Source: Paenibacillus brevis
GTDB lineage: Bacteria; Bacillota; Bacilli; Paenibacillales; Paenibacillaceae
Assembly: GCF_018919145.1 (NCBI RefSeq)
Contig: NZ_JAHLQJ010000010.1
Span: forward strand, 62,001-126,000
Length of the DNA: 64,000 nt
Direction of reading: 5' to 3'
The notes beneath the pieces are model-generated. The model was not told where the DNA came from and did no database searches. It saw only the letters and a list, made by a program, of their open reading frames with translations. Shown here piece by piece: positions 49,111 to 57,137 of the stretch. The position numbers and the translations under genes are program-made. Every line of letters starts with the position of its first letter. The first letter of the stretch is position 1.

Positions 49111-49965
49111 TCACTCCGATTGCTCGGGTACCTCGGAGATGGTCCGCGGATCAACAAAGGAATAGCCCTTTTCCTCGAGCTGGGTAAGCAGGCTATCAAG
49201 GGCTTCGACCGTCCAAGGAAGCTCATGCATCAGAATATTGCTGCCGGCATGGAGCTGTTCCAGAACATTTTGAATCACCGCTTCCGGTTTATTCTTGTTC
49301 TTGGAATCCCAGTCCAACGATCCGTTGGACCAGGTCATATAAATCATGTCATTGTCTTCGACAATTTGATGAAGCTGATCATTGCCGGAGCCGAACGGAG
49401 GACGGAAAAAACGGGGGCGCTCCCCGATGGTTTCCTCGACGATGGCCTGCACCTCCTCCACCTGCTTGCGAGCTTCGCTTTCGGATTCTTTTTTCAGGTC
49501 GATATGATCCCAGCTATGGTTACCGATAATTTGGCCGCGGTCATGGATCAGCTTCAGCAGCTCGGGGTGAGTCTCGACGCGATAGCCGTTGACGAAGAAA
49601 ATCGCTTTTGCTTTGTGTTTGTCCAATGTATCAATGAGACCATCAATCATTTCCTGTTCTTTGGGGCCGTCATCGAAGGTGAGCAATACCACCTTGGTCT
49701 CGGTCCCTTCTTCATTGGGAACTACTCTGTAAGCTTTGTTAATGTGATACAGCGGTGTAATCGTCTCCTCCTCAGCAGCTTGGGAAGGAGGCTCCTGCTC
49801 CTCAGTCCCTGCTTCGACCGGAGGTTCGGTTACGGTTACGGTTTCGGGAGCTGTAGCTTCCAAAGAGGTATTATTTTCAGTCGGAACAACCGTCTGGTCC
49901 TGCTTCTGTCCGCAAGAGCTTAAGATCAGGCAGGCCGCGGCAAACAGCAGCAATTTCTTGCTCAT
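49111..49965 (-). CDS. Polysaccharide deacetylase lipoprotein
   Basis: A 284-residue NodB-homology enzyme predicted to remove acetyl groups from cell-wall or other surface glycans. The lipobox LILSSC (Cys18) anchors it outside. The NodB domain is at about 95-275: LLTFDDGPKEQEMIDG with metal Asp, IIGNHSWDHIDLKK with two metal His, RPRFFRPPFGSGND and NILMHELPWTVEAL. A Pro/Glu/Thr-rich linker precedes it. I place the minus-strand start at ATG 49965 following GAGAGGATACACTTG; TTG 49968 is also possible. Confidence 0.9.
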   Translation of the reverse strand: MSKKLLLFAAACLILSSCGQKQDQTVVPTENNTSLEATAPETVTVTEPPVEAGTEEQEPPSQAAEEETITPLYHINKAYRVVPNEEGTETKVVLLTFDDGPKEQEMIDGLIDTLDKHKAKAIFFVNGYRVETHPELLKLIHDRGQIIGNHSWDHIDLKKESESEARKQVEEVQAIVEETIGERPRFFRPPFGSGNDQLHQIVEDNDMIYMTWSNGSLDWDSKNKNKPEAVIQNVLEQLHAGSNILMHELPWTVEALDSLLTQLEEKGYSFVDPRTISEVPEQSE

Positions 49966-50064
49966 CAAGTGTATCCTCTCGCTTTCCTGTATTTATGTCG
50001 CATGAGTTTGAGCTAAAGCGCGAACACTACATTTGATTTTAACACATACAAGGAGGTTGTTTGG

Positions 50065-50433
50065 ATGAAATCTTCCTCATTTTTATGCGGAGCATTGTTC
50101 GGAATGGCTGCTGTCGTCTGGGCATCAAAACGAAAAAGCTGGGCAGGCATGCTGACTGAGGCGGGTTCCTATATCAAGATGCCGTCGTCCGGAAAGGATT
50201 GTCATTCCCATGCCCACAAGCATGATGGAGCAAAGGCAGAATCAAAGGCGAATTCCACGGGAGCCGCTGCCACGGCCCAGGTGCCTCCCAGTCCATCCGC
50301 ACAGAGCCACGAGAATCATTCGAAGGAATACAATCTGAAGCAGCTCAAGGAACTGATCAAGGGCAGCGCAGAGGTACGCCGCGAGGTCGAGGCTATTCTG
50401 AAGGAATCGCATACGGCTGTACCCGGCTTGTAA
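50065..50433 (+). CDS. YtxH-like small membrane-anchored protein (122 aa)
   Basis: A short protein with an N-terminal hydrophobic segment (FLCGALFGMAAVVWASKR) and then a His/Ser/Ala-rich linker (DCHSHAHKHDGAK), ending in a charged helix (LKQLKELIKGSAEVRREVEAIL). This resembles YtxH-type proteins only in outline. ACAAGGAGGTTGTTTGG is an excellent ribosome site. No function can be assigned. Confidence 0.65.
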   Translation: MKSSSFLCGALFGMAAVVWASKRKSWAGMLTEAGSYIKMPSSGKDCHSHAHKHDGAKAESKANSTGAAATAQVPPSPSAQSHENHSKEYNLKQLKELIKGSAEVRREVEAILKESHTAVPGL

Positions 50434-50448
50434 CGGTAAATGAACTCC

Positions 50449-50502
50449 GAAGAATCATCTTCCACTTTTCTTCCGAAGGGCGGAATATGGTTCTTCTTTT
50501 TT
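50449..50502 (+). terminator. Terminator upstream of mecA
   Basis: GAAGAATCAT pairs with ATGGTTCTTC (10 bp, one G-U pair) with a second inner stem, then TTTTTT. Confidence 0.7.
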
Positions 50503-50627
50503 GAACGGGATTAATGCGTGCATTTAGTGAAAAGAAGTGATAACATACATACAAAGAACCATTTCCATCACACATTAGAGCAGGTTTCATAATCTGTTAT
50601 AACAAGGAATGGAGAGGAGGATCCTGT

Positions 50628-51248
50628 ATGAGGATTGAGAGACTTGGCCAGGATAAAATACGGATTTTCCTCACGTTTGACGATTTAAGCGAACGCGGTA
50701 TTCAAAGAGAGGATATGTGGCAGGAAATTCCGAAGGTCCACGATCTGTTTACCGAAATGATGGATCAGGCTTACACGGAAGTGGGCTTCGATGCAACAGG
50801 CCCCTTGGCGGTAGAAGTGTTTGCACTTCCGGCCCAAGGCATGGTCGTGATCGTTACGAAGGGAAAATACGACCATCCGCATATGGGCGGGGGAGCGTCA
50901 TACGAGGATGAACTGCCTGACGAAGTATATGAAATGGAAGTTACGCTTGAGACAAGTGATACAATATTGTATTCCTTCGATGATTTCGAAGTTCTCATTG
51001 AAGCGGCACACGTTCTGCATCATATGCTGTTCGATATCGGCAGTCTGTATAAATACAACGGGAAATGGATTCTGAGAATGGAACCTGAGCAGCTTGAAGA
51101 AGGAAAGGTTCCAGGATTGATTGCTGTGCTTGCGGAGTACGGCGAAGCGACCTCCGTCACGCCGGCCATGCTTGAAGAGTACGGCAGCCTGATTATGGAA
51201 GATCGTGCGGTTGAACAAATCTGCAGTCATTTCAAGCGCCAAAGCTAG
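50628..51248 (+). CDS. mecA: Adaptor protein MecA (YpbH-like)
   Basis: MecA-family adaptors target proteins to the ClpC-ClpP protease; in B. subtilis MecA delivers ComK and paralogue YpbH has a sporulation/competence role. The 206-residue protein has N-terminal MRIERLGQDKIRIFLTFDDLSERG and C-terminal YSFDDFEVLIEAAHVL, LYKYNGKWIL. GGAGAGGAGGATCCTGT precedes the ATG. The position between a CPBP protease and prsW corresponds to ypbH in Bacillus, so it may be the YpbH paralogue. A possible extended -10 (TGTTATAAC) is at 50596-50604. Confidence 0.93.
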   Translation: MRIERLGQDKIRIFLTFDDLSERGIQREDMWQEIPKVHDLFTEMMDQAYTEVGFDATGPLAVEVFALPAQGMVVIVTKGKYDHPHMGGGASYEDELPDEVYEMEVTLETSDTILYSFDDFEVLIEAAHVLHHMLFDIGSLYKYNGKWILRMEPEQLEEGKVPGLIAVLAEYGEATSVTPAMLEEYGSLIMEDRAVEQICSHFKRQS

Positions 51249-51269
51249 TAAGTGAAAGGGGAAGGGCCG

Positions 51270-51959
51270 TTGCTTATTTTTTCGATTGCTACGGCGGCGG
51301 TTGCTCCCGGTATTGCTCTACTGACCTATTTTTACCTAAAGGACAAGTATGATGCCGAACCGCTTCATATGGTCATAAAAGTGTTTTTTGTCGGCATCCT
51401 TACCGTATTCCCAATCATGATTGTCCAGCGGGGCATTACGCTCTGGCTGGGGGAAGGGCCGCTTCTCGGCTCCTTTGGCATATCTGCGGGTGTCGAAGAA
51501 TTTATTAAATGGTTTGTTCTTTTCCATATGATTTACAAGCATAAGGAATTCGACGAGCCTTATGATGGCATTGTATATGCTACTGCGATATCCCTTGGAT
51601 TCGCAACGATGGAGAACATCATCTACGGCATTGCCAGCCATGCCTCATTTGGGGCGCTGATGATTCGGGCCATGCTTCCGGTCTCCGGTCATGCAATGTT
51701 CGGTGTTATGATGGGCTATCATCTTGGCAGAGCCAAGTTTTCAAGCGGAACCGGCAGTCGTAAATATTTGGTGTATTCGCTGCTATTCCCGATTTTGTGG
51801 CACGGCATATACAATTATGTCCTAATCTATGTAACCCATTATTGGATTTGGTTTATCGTTCCGTTGATGGCCTTTCTGTGGTACGGGGGGCTAAGCAAGA
51901 TGTACCGGGCGAATAACAGCTCGCCATTTCGGGTTACTGAGGCACAAGGGCAGGATTAA
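51270..51959 (+). CDS. prsW: Site-1 intramembrane protease PrsW
   Basis: PrsW makes the first cleavage of anti-sigma factor RsiW, activating SigW under envelope stress. TTG 51270 after AAAGGGGAAGGGCCG gives 229 residues and the family start MLIFSIATAAVAPGIALLTYFYLKD; the GTG at 51252 is upstream of that ribosome site. Motifs: VEEFIKWFVLFH (catalytic Glu pair), EPYDGIVYATAISLGFATMENIIYG and LWHGIYNYVL. Multiple membrane helices are evident. Followed not by sleB, as in B. subtilis, but by a small ORF and repeats. Confidence 0.94.
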   Translation: MLIFSIATAAVAPGIALLTYFYLKDKYDAEPLHMVIKVFFVGILTVFPIMIVQRGITLWLGEGPLLGSFGISAGVEEFIKWFVLFHMIYKHKEFDEPYDGIVYATAISLGFATMENIIYGIASHASFGALMIRAMLPVSGHAMFGVMMGYHLGRAKFSSGTGSRKYLVYSLLFPILWHGIYNYVLIYVTHYWIWFIVPLMAFLWYGGLSKMYRANNSSPFRVTEAQGQD

Positions 51960-51968
51960 TCAAGTATA

Positions 51969-52034
51969 ATAAAGGGCATCCTGAATTCAGAAGCAGGCCT
52001 GCGGGCGTGAAACTGGAAGGGGTGCCTTTTTTTT
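51969..52034 (+). terminator. Weak terminator after prsW
   Basis: AAAGGGCATCC can pair with GGGGTGCCTTT allowing one bulge, followed by a long T-run. The T-run touches the start of the 49-residue ORF at 52036, so the structure might also attenuate that gene. Confidence 0.5.
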
Positions 52035-52035
52035 G

Positions 52036-52185
52036 ATGCGGGTAAAAGTGAAAATTGTATGCAAAAATTGCGGCGAGCGTTTTATATTACGGGGGAAGAA
52101 GGAGAACGGCAATATTGAGACCGGGTTCAAGCAGTGCATTTGCGACAACCGGGACGGCTTTGAAATTATTGAAGAAGCTGAGTGA
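52036..52185 (+). CDS. Small Cys-rich ORF (49 aa)
   Basis: A 49-residue ORF MRVKVKIVCKNCGERF...KQCICDNRDGFEIIEEAE with four cysteines (CKNC and CIC), a plausible zinc-ribbon or rubredoxin-like knuckle. The ATG directly follows a T-run with no good ribosome site; the upstream TTG at 52033 is alternative. Its TGA stop is the first triplet of the 184-bp repeat, so the repeat may have set the end of the ORF. It occupies the position of sleB. Real-gene status is uncertain. Confidence 0.5.
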   Translation: MRVKVKIVCKNCGERFILRGKKENGNIETGFKQCICDNRDGFEIIEEAE

Positions 52186-52640
52186 GTACCGGACTTCTAG
52201 GGTGAACGCAAGATTCGATGTCGAATAAGCTTAGTGACTTACTTCGTGATCAAAAGCTGATTTTTTGAACTACCTCTAAAATGCATGTTCAAAAAGTCGG
52301 CTTTTCAGTACCGAGAAGGTTGTGAGAACCTGAAGAAGGAGGAACGGAGTGTAGGCAAGCCCTACATGAGTACCGGACTTCTAGGGTGAACGCAAGATTC
52401 GATGTCGAATAAGCTTAGTGACTTACTTCGTGATCAAAAGCTGATTTTTTGAACTACCTCTAAAATGCATGTTCAAAAAGTCGGCTTTTCAGTACCGAGA
52501 AGGTTGTGAGAACCTGAAGAAGGAGGAACGGAGTGTAGGCAAGCCCTACATGAGTACCGGACTTCTAGGGTGAACGCAAGATTCGATGTCGAATAAGCAT
52601 AGAGATTTACTTCGTGATCAAAAGCTGATTTTTTGAACTA
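52183..52640. repeat. 184-bp tandem structured repeat, 2.5 copies
   Basis: Copies begin at 52183, 52367 and 52551 with an exact 184-bp period; the first two are identical as printed, the third breaks off near 52638 and carries substitutions. Within each copy AAAAGCTGATTTTTTGAAC and GTTCAAAAAGTCGGCTTTT form a 19-bp stem (two G-U pairs; 52252-52270 with 52287-52305 in copy 1). Smaller hairpins are ATTCGA/TCGAAT, AGGTT/AACCT and TGTAGG/CCTACA. No ORF is conserved through the repeat. It occupies the prsW-ypeB gap. Confidence 0.85.
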
Positions 52641-52716
52641 CCTTTAAAAATGAATAAAGCTCCCAGCTTCATGTCAAACTATCCACAGACAGTAGAAGAA
52701 AGGAGTGTCTGTTCGG

Positions 52717-54072
52717 ATGTACAAACGACTGAGCGCGATATTGTTCCCGATAGCAACCGTTCTATTAATCGGTGCCGTCGTGTGGGGGTATCAGGAGAAC
52801 CAAGAGAAGAATGCGATTCTAATCAAAGCGGAGAACCAATACCAGCGGGCATTTCACGATTTATCTTATCATGTGGACCGGCTGCACAGTGAGCTGGGGA
52901 ATACGCTGGCTGTGCATTCGGCATCTACCGGCTCGCACCGTAAGGGACTGGTAAATGTATGGAGAATTACAAGCGAAGCGCAGAACGAGATCAATCAGCT
53001 TCCACTGACCATGCTGCCCTTTAACAAGACGGAAGAATTCTTGTCCCGGATTGCGAAGTTTTCTTATCAGACTGCAGTACGTGACTTAACGAAGCAGCCT
53101 TTGTCCGATTCGGAGGTCAAAAATCTGAAGGAGCTTTATAAGAGCTCCGCAGAAATATCAAAGGATCTTCAAACCGTGCAGGATAAGGTGATCAGCAACC
53201 GTCTTCGCTGGATGGATGTGGAGACGGCATTGGCAAGCCAGGATGAGCCGAAGGACAACACCATTATTGACGGCTTCAAGACGGTGGATAAAAAGGTAGG
53301 GGAATATCCTGAATTGGATTGGGGACCTTCCGTATCCAGCATGTATAATCGCAGATCCGTGAAGAAGCTGGGAGGTACGCCGGTAACCTTGGACACGATC
53401 AAGGATAAAGCGGCTAAATTTCTAGGAAATAGTGTGACAGGCGATATCAAAGTGACGGAGAACGGAAAAGGGACAGAGTGGGCTTCGTTCACGGCTCAGG
53501 TTCAGGGTGCCAATAACGAGGTGACGACGCTGGATTTCACGAAAAATGGAGGGCAGCTCATTGCCTATTCCAATAACCGGACGATCGGCCAAAAGGCGGT
53601 GGGTTATGAGCAGGCAAGAGAGAAGGCAAGTGCTTTTCTGAAGGATAAAGGATATAGCGATATGACGCCGGTGGCTTATGACGAGTTCGACAATACCTCA
53701 ACCTTTACTTTTGTGACCAAATTGAACGATGTATTGATCTACCCCGAGAAGATCACGGTCCGTGTTGGATTAGATACGGGCGATGTGACAGGGATTCAAG
53801 CCAGCGACTACGTCTATGAGCGGGAGAACAGACAGCCTGTAGGCGAGCCAAAATTGACCCTGGAGGAAGCTCGCAAATATCTGAACTCGGATTATAAAGT
53901 GAATTATCATCGACTCGCGCTGATTGAAAATGAAATGTTCGAGAAGGTGCTGACTTACGAGTTCGGAGGTGCCATTAACGGCTCAGACTTTAAAATCTTT
54001 ATAAATGCGGAGTCGGGAGTGGAAGAGACGATTGAGGAGATCCAGAGACAGAAGCAGGGGGCTCGCTCGTAA
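52717..54072 (+). CDS. ypeB: Germination protein YpeB
   Basis: YpeB stabilises the cortex-lytic enzyme SleB in the spore. The 451-residue protein has an N-terminal membrane anchor (LFPIATVLLIGAVVWGYQE), a helical domain, and three tandem PepSY-like domains (for example LEEARKYLNSDYKV near the C-terminus). GAAAGGAG lies 11 nt before ATG 52717; GTG 52705 is inside it. The expected partner sleB is not upstream, where the tandem repeats lie. Confidence 0.93.
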   Translation: MYKRLSAILFPIATVLLIGAVVWGYQENQEKNAILIKAENQYQRAFHDLSYHVDRLHSELGNTLAVHSASTGSHRKGLVNVWRITSEAQNEINQLPLTMLPFNKTEEFLSRIAKFSYQTAVRDLTKQPLSDSEVKNLKELYKSSAEISKDLQTVQDKVISNRLRWMDVETALASQDEPKDNTIIDGFKTVDKKVGEYPELDWGPSVSSMYNRRSVKKLGGTPVTLDTIKDKAAKFLGNSVTGDIKVTENGKGTEWASFTAQVQGANNEVTTLDFTKNGGQLIAYSNNRTIGQKAVGYEQAREKASAFLKDKGYSDMTPVAYDEFDNTSTFTFVTKLNDVLIYPEKITVRVGLDTGDVTGIQASDYVYERENRQPVGEPKLTLEEARKYLNSDYKVNYHRLALIENEMFEKVLTYEFGGAINGSDFKIFINAESGVEETIEEIQRQKQGARS

Positions 54073-54121
54073 TTAACAGCGCGGGTATCGCTGCGAATGG
54101 AGATATCCGAAGACAAATATT

Positions 54122-54154
54122 AGAGGCACGGCTCACGGGCTGCGCCTCTTTTTC
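54122..54154 (+). terminator. Terminator after ypeB
   Basis: AGAGGC and GCCTCT close a hairpin with a 16-nt internal structure, followed by TTTTTC. Confidence 0.75.
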
Positions 54155-54247
54155 ATGCTTGCCTGCTTTGAATTACGCATGATTGACATTGACGTGACGT
54201 ATAGCTTTATTATTTCTCTTAATAAACAGGGAAGGGATAAATAAGAA

Positions 54248-54472
54248 ATGGCAAATTCAATTAAGTTTGTATCGATGGAAGAACAGAATGTTGAAGAATT
54301 GACTCCAATTATGAAAAGGGCCTTTGATGAAGATACCCGGATTCATTTAGGTGCGGGTTTCATTGCATTGAAATTAAAATCCGAAGAACCCGGAGGAAGG
54401 ATGCTTTGTGTTGAAAAAAGAGATGAAGGCTCAGGTTGCGAAGCGGATATGAGTGATGAATCTTGCCTGTAG
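54248..54472 (+). pseudogene. Truncated GNAT acetyltransferase-like remnant
   Basis: The first 35 residues (MANSIKFVSMEEQNVEELTPI, then MKRAFDEDTRIHLG) match the start of a small GNAT-type N-acetyltransferase as found in Firmicutes. After that the sequence abruptly becomes low-quality (EEPGGRMLCVEKRDEGSGCEADM) and ends after 74 residues, with no acetyl-CoA motif. AACAGGGAAGGGATAAATAAG precedes the ATG, so it may still be translated. I read it as an internally deleted or decayed gene; a short unrelated protein is possible. Confidence 0.45.
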
Positions 54473-54514
54473 CTTGCTAAGGAAGGGGATTGGATGCGAA
54501 ATATAAGGACGCCT

Positions 54515-54565
54515 TTAGAGTTAGGTTCTAGCCCTAAATCATGTTCAATCAGAACCTGACTCTAG
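54515..54565. repeat. Inverted repeat upstream of the PilZ gene
   Basis: AGAGTTAGGTTCT (54517-54529) and AGAACCTGACTCT (54551-54563) form a 13-bp stem with one G-U pair, loop 21 nt, extendable by two pairs. No T-run follows. It could be an operator, an RNA structure or a decayed element. Confidence 0.5.
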
Positions 54566-54678
54566 CAACGGGTGAAACCCGATCCCCTCCCCAGCGAAAA
54601 TTCTGGCGCCATGATACTATACTCCATGCTATAATCAGATCAGATACTGTCAGATTTGGTCAAGGAGTGGGGATAACG

Positions 54679-55332
54679 TTGTTGCCAAAAATAAATGATT
54701 TGGTCTATATCCAGGTTGCCTCGCCGAACAAGAAGGAAGAAGAGATGGAGTGCAAATCCCGGATTGCCGATATCGAGGACGAATATTATTTGATCGAAAT
54801 GCCGATTGAGGTCGGTACAGGTCGAATTAAGCGCTTATTTGTCGGCGATGAGCTGTCCATCTACTTTTTGACGGATGAAGGCGTGAAGAATTACTTTAAT
54901 ACATATGTGATCGGTTTTGCCGAAGATGTCGTTCATCTGATCCGGATTCGCAAACCTAGCGAGGAGTCTATCACCAAGGTGCAACGACGTAACTTTTTGC
55001 GGGTTGTGGCCGAGCTTGAACTGGCTGTCAAGCTGAAGGATAATACGAGATTTGTAGCTTACACGGACGATGTCGGCGGGGGAGGATTATCCTTTCTATG
55101 CGACTCGACTTATAAGTTGAATGAAGGAGATCAATTATACTGCTGGCTCCTGCTTCCTTACAAAAATGGCTCGATTGAGCATGCTCCGTTCGAGGCGGAG
55201 ATTGTGAGAACCAAGAAGCTGGAAAATGGCCGTACCCGAGTGATGCTGAAGCTCATCACGATCTCGGATATGGAGCGCCAGAAAATTATCCGTTATTGTT
55301 TCGAACGGCAATTTGATTTTCGCAATCGGTAA
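54679..55332 (+). CDS. ypfA: PilZ-domain protein, YpfA/MotI-type (c-di-GMP flagellar brake)
   Basis: A 217-residue two-domain protein: YcgR-like N-terminal barrel (KINDLVYIQVASPN) and PilZ C-terminal domain with VQRRNFLRVVAELEL (the RxxxR element) and TDDVGGGGLSFLC where the usual D/NxSxxG has Gly for Ser. In B. subtilis MotI binds c-di-GMP and disengages the flagellar stator. TTG 54679 after AAGGAGTGGGGATAACG is the best start; the ORF upstream is not family-like. Location ypeB-ypfA-cmk matches Bacillus. Confidence 0.85.
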   Translation: MLPKINDLVYIQVASPNKKEEEMECKSRIADIEDEYYLIEMPIEVGTGRIKRLFVGDELSIYFLTDEGVKNYFNTYVIGFAEDVVHLIRIRKPSEESITKVQRRNFLRVVAELELAVKLKDNTRFVAYTDDVGGGGLSFLCDSTYKLNEGDQLYCWLLLPYKNGSIEHAPFEAEIVRTKKLENGRTRVMLKLITISDMERQKIIRYCFERQFDFRNR

Positions 55333-55411
55333 GGCTTCAACTATGATTTGATCTGGACGGCCCTGGATATGCTAGGATTATTGACTTCATCCTGGAGAAG
55401 GGGTGTACCTG

Positions 55412-55621
55412 ATGCATAGCAAGAAAAAAGCAGACGCTTATACGGAATTGTTCCTGACATTTTCGGATCGGGTAGAGCTGTGGATCAAAAGAGGAATTAT
55501 CGTACTTGTCGCTTTGCTGCTGCTGAGTCAGGCCGCGCTTGCGGTACCTGCGCTGAGACATGTGCTGGCTTCCGCAGACCGTCATGAAGGGGTCCCGATC
55601 CAACGCATCGGAGCGCACTGA
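55412..55621 (+). CDS. Small single-pass membrane protein, YpfB/DUF5359-like (69 aa)
   Basis: GGAGAAGGGGTGTACCTG precedes ATG 55412. The product has a charged N-terminus (HSKKKADAYTELFL) and one membrane helix (GIIVLVALLLLSQAALA) with a short outer tail. Position between ypfA and cmk corresponds to ypfB of B. subtilis, also a tiny membrane protein. Function unknown. Confidence 0.7.
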   Translation: MHSKKKADAYTELFLTFSDRVELWIKRGIIVLVALLLLSQAALAVPALRHVLASADRHEGVPIQRIGAH

Positions 55622-55648
55622 AAATGCACGAATTTATGACAAGTGCTT

Positions 55649-55677
55649 TTGCATACCGGGTCTTAATGTGGTATAAT
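55649..55677 (+). promoter_or_regulatory. Promoter of cmk
   Basis: TTGCAT, 17-nt spacer, TATAAT with an upstream TGG (extended -10). Predicted transcription start near 55684, only a few bases before a GCAGGC/GCCTGC hairpin. Confidence 0.8.
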
Positions 55678-55686
55678 TTTCACGTC

Positions 55687-55708
55687 GCAGGCAAAGCCTG
55701 CTTTTTTA
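55687..55708 (+). terminator. Terminator-like hairpin in the cmk leader
   Basis: GCAGGC-AAA-GCCTGC, a perfect 6-bp stem followed by TTTTTT. It lies about 10 nt after the -10 box, so for the cmk transcript it would be a 5'-end hairpin, while for upstream read-through it acts as a terminator. Confidence 0.75.
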
Positions 55709-55738
55709 TTGAGACCGTCTTGAAGGAGGATTTCCCTT

Positions 55739-56440
55739 TTGGCTAGTACAACGTCGACACCTACAGATAGAATCAACATTGCGATTGACGGGCCTGCGGG
55801 GGCAGGCAAGAGTACGATCGCCCGAAGGGTAGCCGGAAGACTGTCTTATGTATATGTAGATACTGGAGCCATGTACCGCGCAGCTACCTGGTATTTCGGG
55901 CAACAAGGAATCGAACCGGAAGATGAAGAGAAGCTGCTTCAAATGCTGCCGGATCTGGTTATTGAATTAATACCCGAGCCAGATGGACAACGAGTTGTGA
56001 TTAACGGACAAGATGCTACAGACGAGATCAGATCCATCGCAGTCAACGCCAAAGTGTCGCAGTATGCGCAGATCGAAGGGCTTAGGAGCAGATTGGTAGC
56101 GCTCCAGAGGCAAATGGCTCTGCGTAAAGGTGTTGTCATGGACGGACGCGATATCGGAACAACGGTGCTGCCGGATGCGGAGGTCAAAGTATTTATGACC
56201 GCATCTGTAGAGGAGCGCGCAAGACGGCGCTTCAATGAGATGAGAGAGCAGGACCAGATCACTATGGAGCAACTGATTCAAGATATGGCCAGACGTGATC
56301 GTCTCGATCAGGAACGGGAGATATCTCCGTTACGTCAGGCTGAAGACGCGGTGCTATTGGATACTACCGATCTGAACCTTGAAGAAGTTGTCGATGTCAT
56401 CATATCGATGTGCAGATCTTTTGTGAGAGTGAGAGAATAG
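55739..56440 (+). CDS. cmk: Cytidylate kinase
   Basis: Cmk phosphorylates CMP and dCMP to diphosphates. The 233-residue protein has Walker A IDGPAGAGKSTIAR (residues 18-26 core), VYVDTGAMYRAATW, MDGRDIGTTVLPDAEVKVFMTAS and the lid RARRRFNEMR. AAGGAGGATTTCCCTT precedes TTG 55739. It starts the cmk-plsC-ypfD run. Confidence 0.96.
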   Translation: MASTTSTPTDRINIAIDGPAGAGKSTIARRVAGRLSYVYVDTGAMYRAATWYFGQQGIEPEDEEKLLQMLPDLVIELIPEPDGQRVVINGQDATDEIRSIAVNAKVSQYAQIEGLRSRLVALQRQMALRKGVVMDGRDIGTTVLPDAEVKVFMTASVEERARRRFNEMREQDQITMEQLIQDMARRDRLDQEREISPLRQAEDAVLLDTTDLNLEEVVDVIISMCRSFVRVRE

Positions 56441-56441
56441 G

Positions 56442-57023
56442 ATGATCTACAACATTTGCCGGGCTCTGCTTCGAGGAATTTACAAGATTTTGTTCCGACT
56501 GGAAGCCAAGGGTCTGGAGAATATTCCTTCTTCAGGGGGAGTATTGTTATGCTCCAACCATATTAGCTTGCTGGACCCTCCGACGATCGGCATCTTGCTG
56601 GATCGGAAGGTACACTTTATGGCTAAGAAGGAACTGTTCGACATCGTTGGTTTCGGTTGGCTCATCCGTCAGCTGGGAGCTTTTCCAGTGAAGCGTGGTG
56701 GAGTCAGCAAGGAATCCATCAAGACCTCTTTGCTGCTTTTGAGGGAAGGTCATGTGATGGGCATTTTCCCCGAAGGGACTAGACATAAGGGCGATGATGG
56801 AGGAGAGGGCAAGAAAGGTGCCGCTACCTTCGCGCTTCGCAGTGATGCAACGGTCATTCCGGTAGCCATTATCGGCAATTATAAATTGTTCCGCAAAACC
56901 AGAGTTGTCTACGGGACACCGGTAGATTTGGAAGCTTTCAAAGAGCTTAAAGGTGCTGAAGCAGCCGAGCAGGCTACCGAGAAGATTATGTCGCAAATCT
57001 CGGAGCTCAGAAAACTAGGATAA
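56442..57023 (+). CDS. plsC: 1-acyl-glycerol-3-phosphate acyltransferase
   Basis: A 193-residue PlsC-family enzyme making phosphatidic acid at the membrane. The HX4D motif is in CSNHISLLDPPTIG, the second block in MAKKELFDIVGFGW, and FPEGTRHKG is the substrate-binding block. ATG immediately follows cmk. plsY, the previous enzyme of phospholipid synthesis, is encoded 3 kb downstream. Confidence 0.94.
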   Translation: MIYNICRALLRGIYKILFRLEAKGLENIPSSGGVLLCSNHISLLDPPTIGILLDRKVHFMAKKELFDIVGFGWLIRQLGAFPVKRGGVSKESIKTSLLLLREGHVMGIFPEGTRHKGDDGGEGKKGAATFALRSDATVIPVAIIGNYKLFRKTRVVYGTPVDLEAFKELKGAEAAEQATEKIMSQISELRKLG

Positions 57024-57137
57024 TTCAAGGCCTGATGCATGAAGGCATGAAAACTTGGGAAAATAGGATTAAATTGTTTTGAACTTCGCTTCTGCGGGTT
57101 TAAATAAATGGCTTTTTTGAATTGAGGAGGTAATCAC

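Noticed and set aside
52183..52640. CRISPR array
   Set aside because: The units are 184 bp, tandem without spacers, and there are no cas genes.
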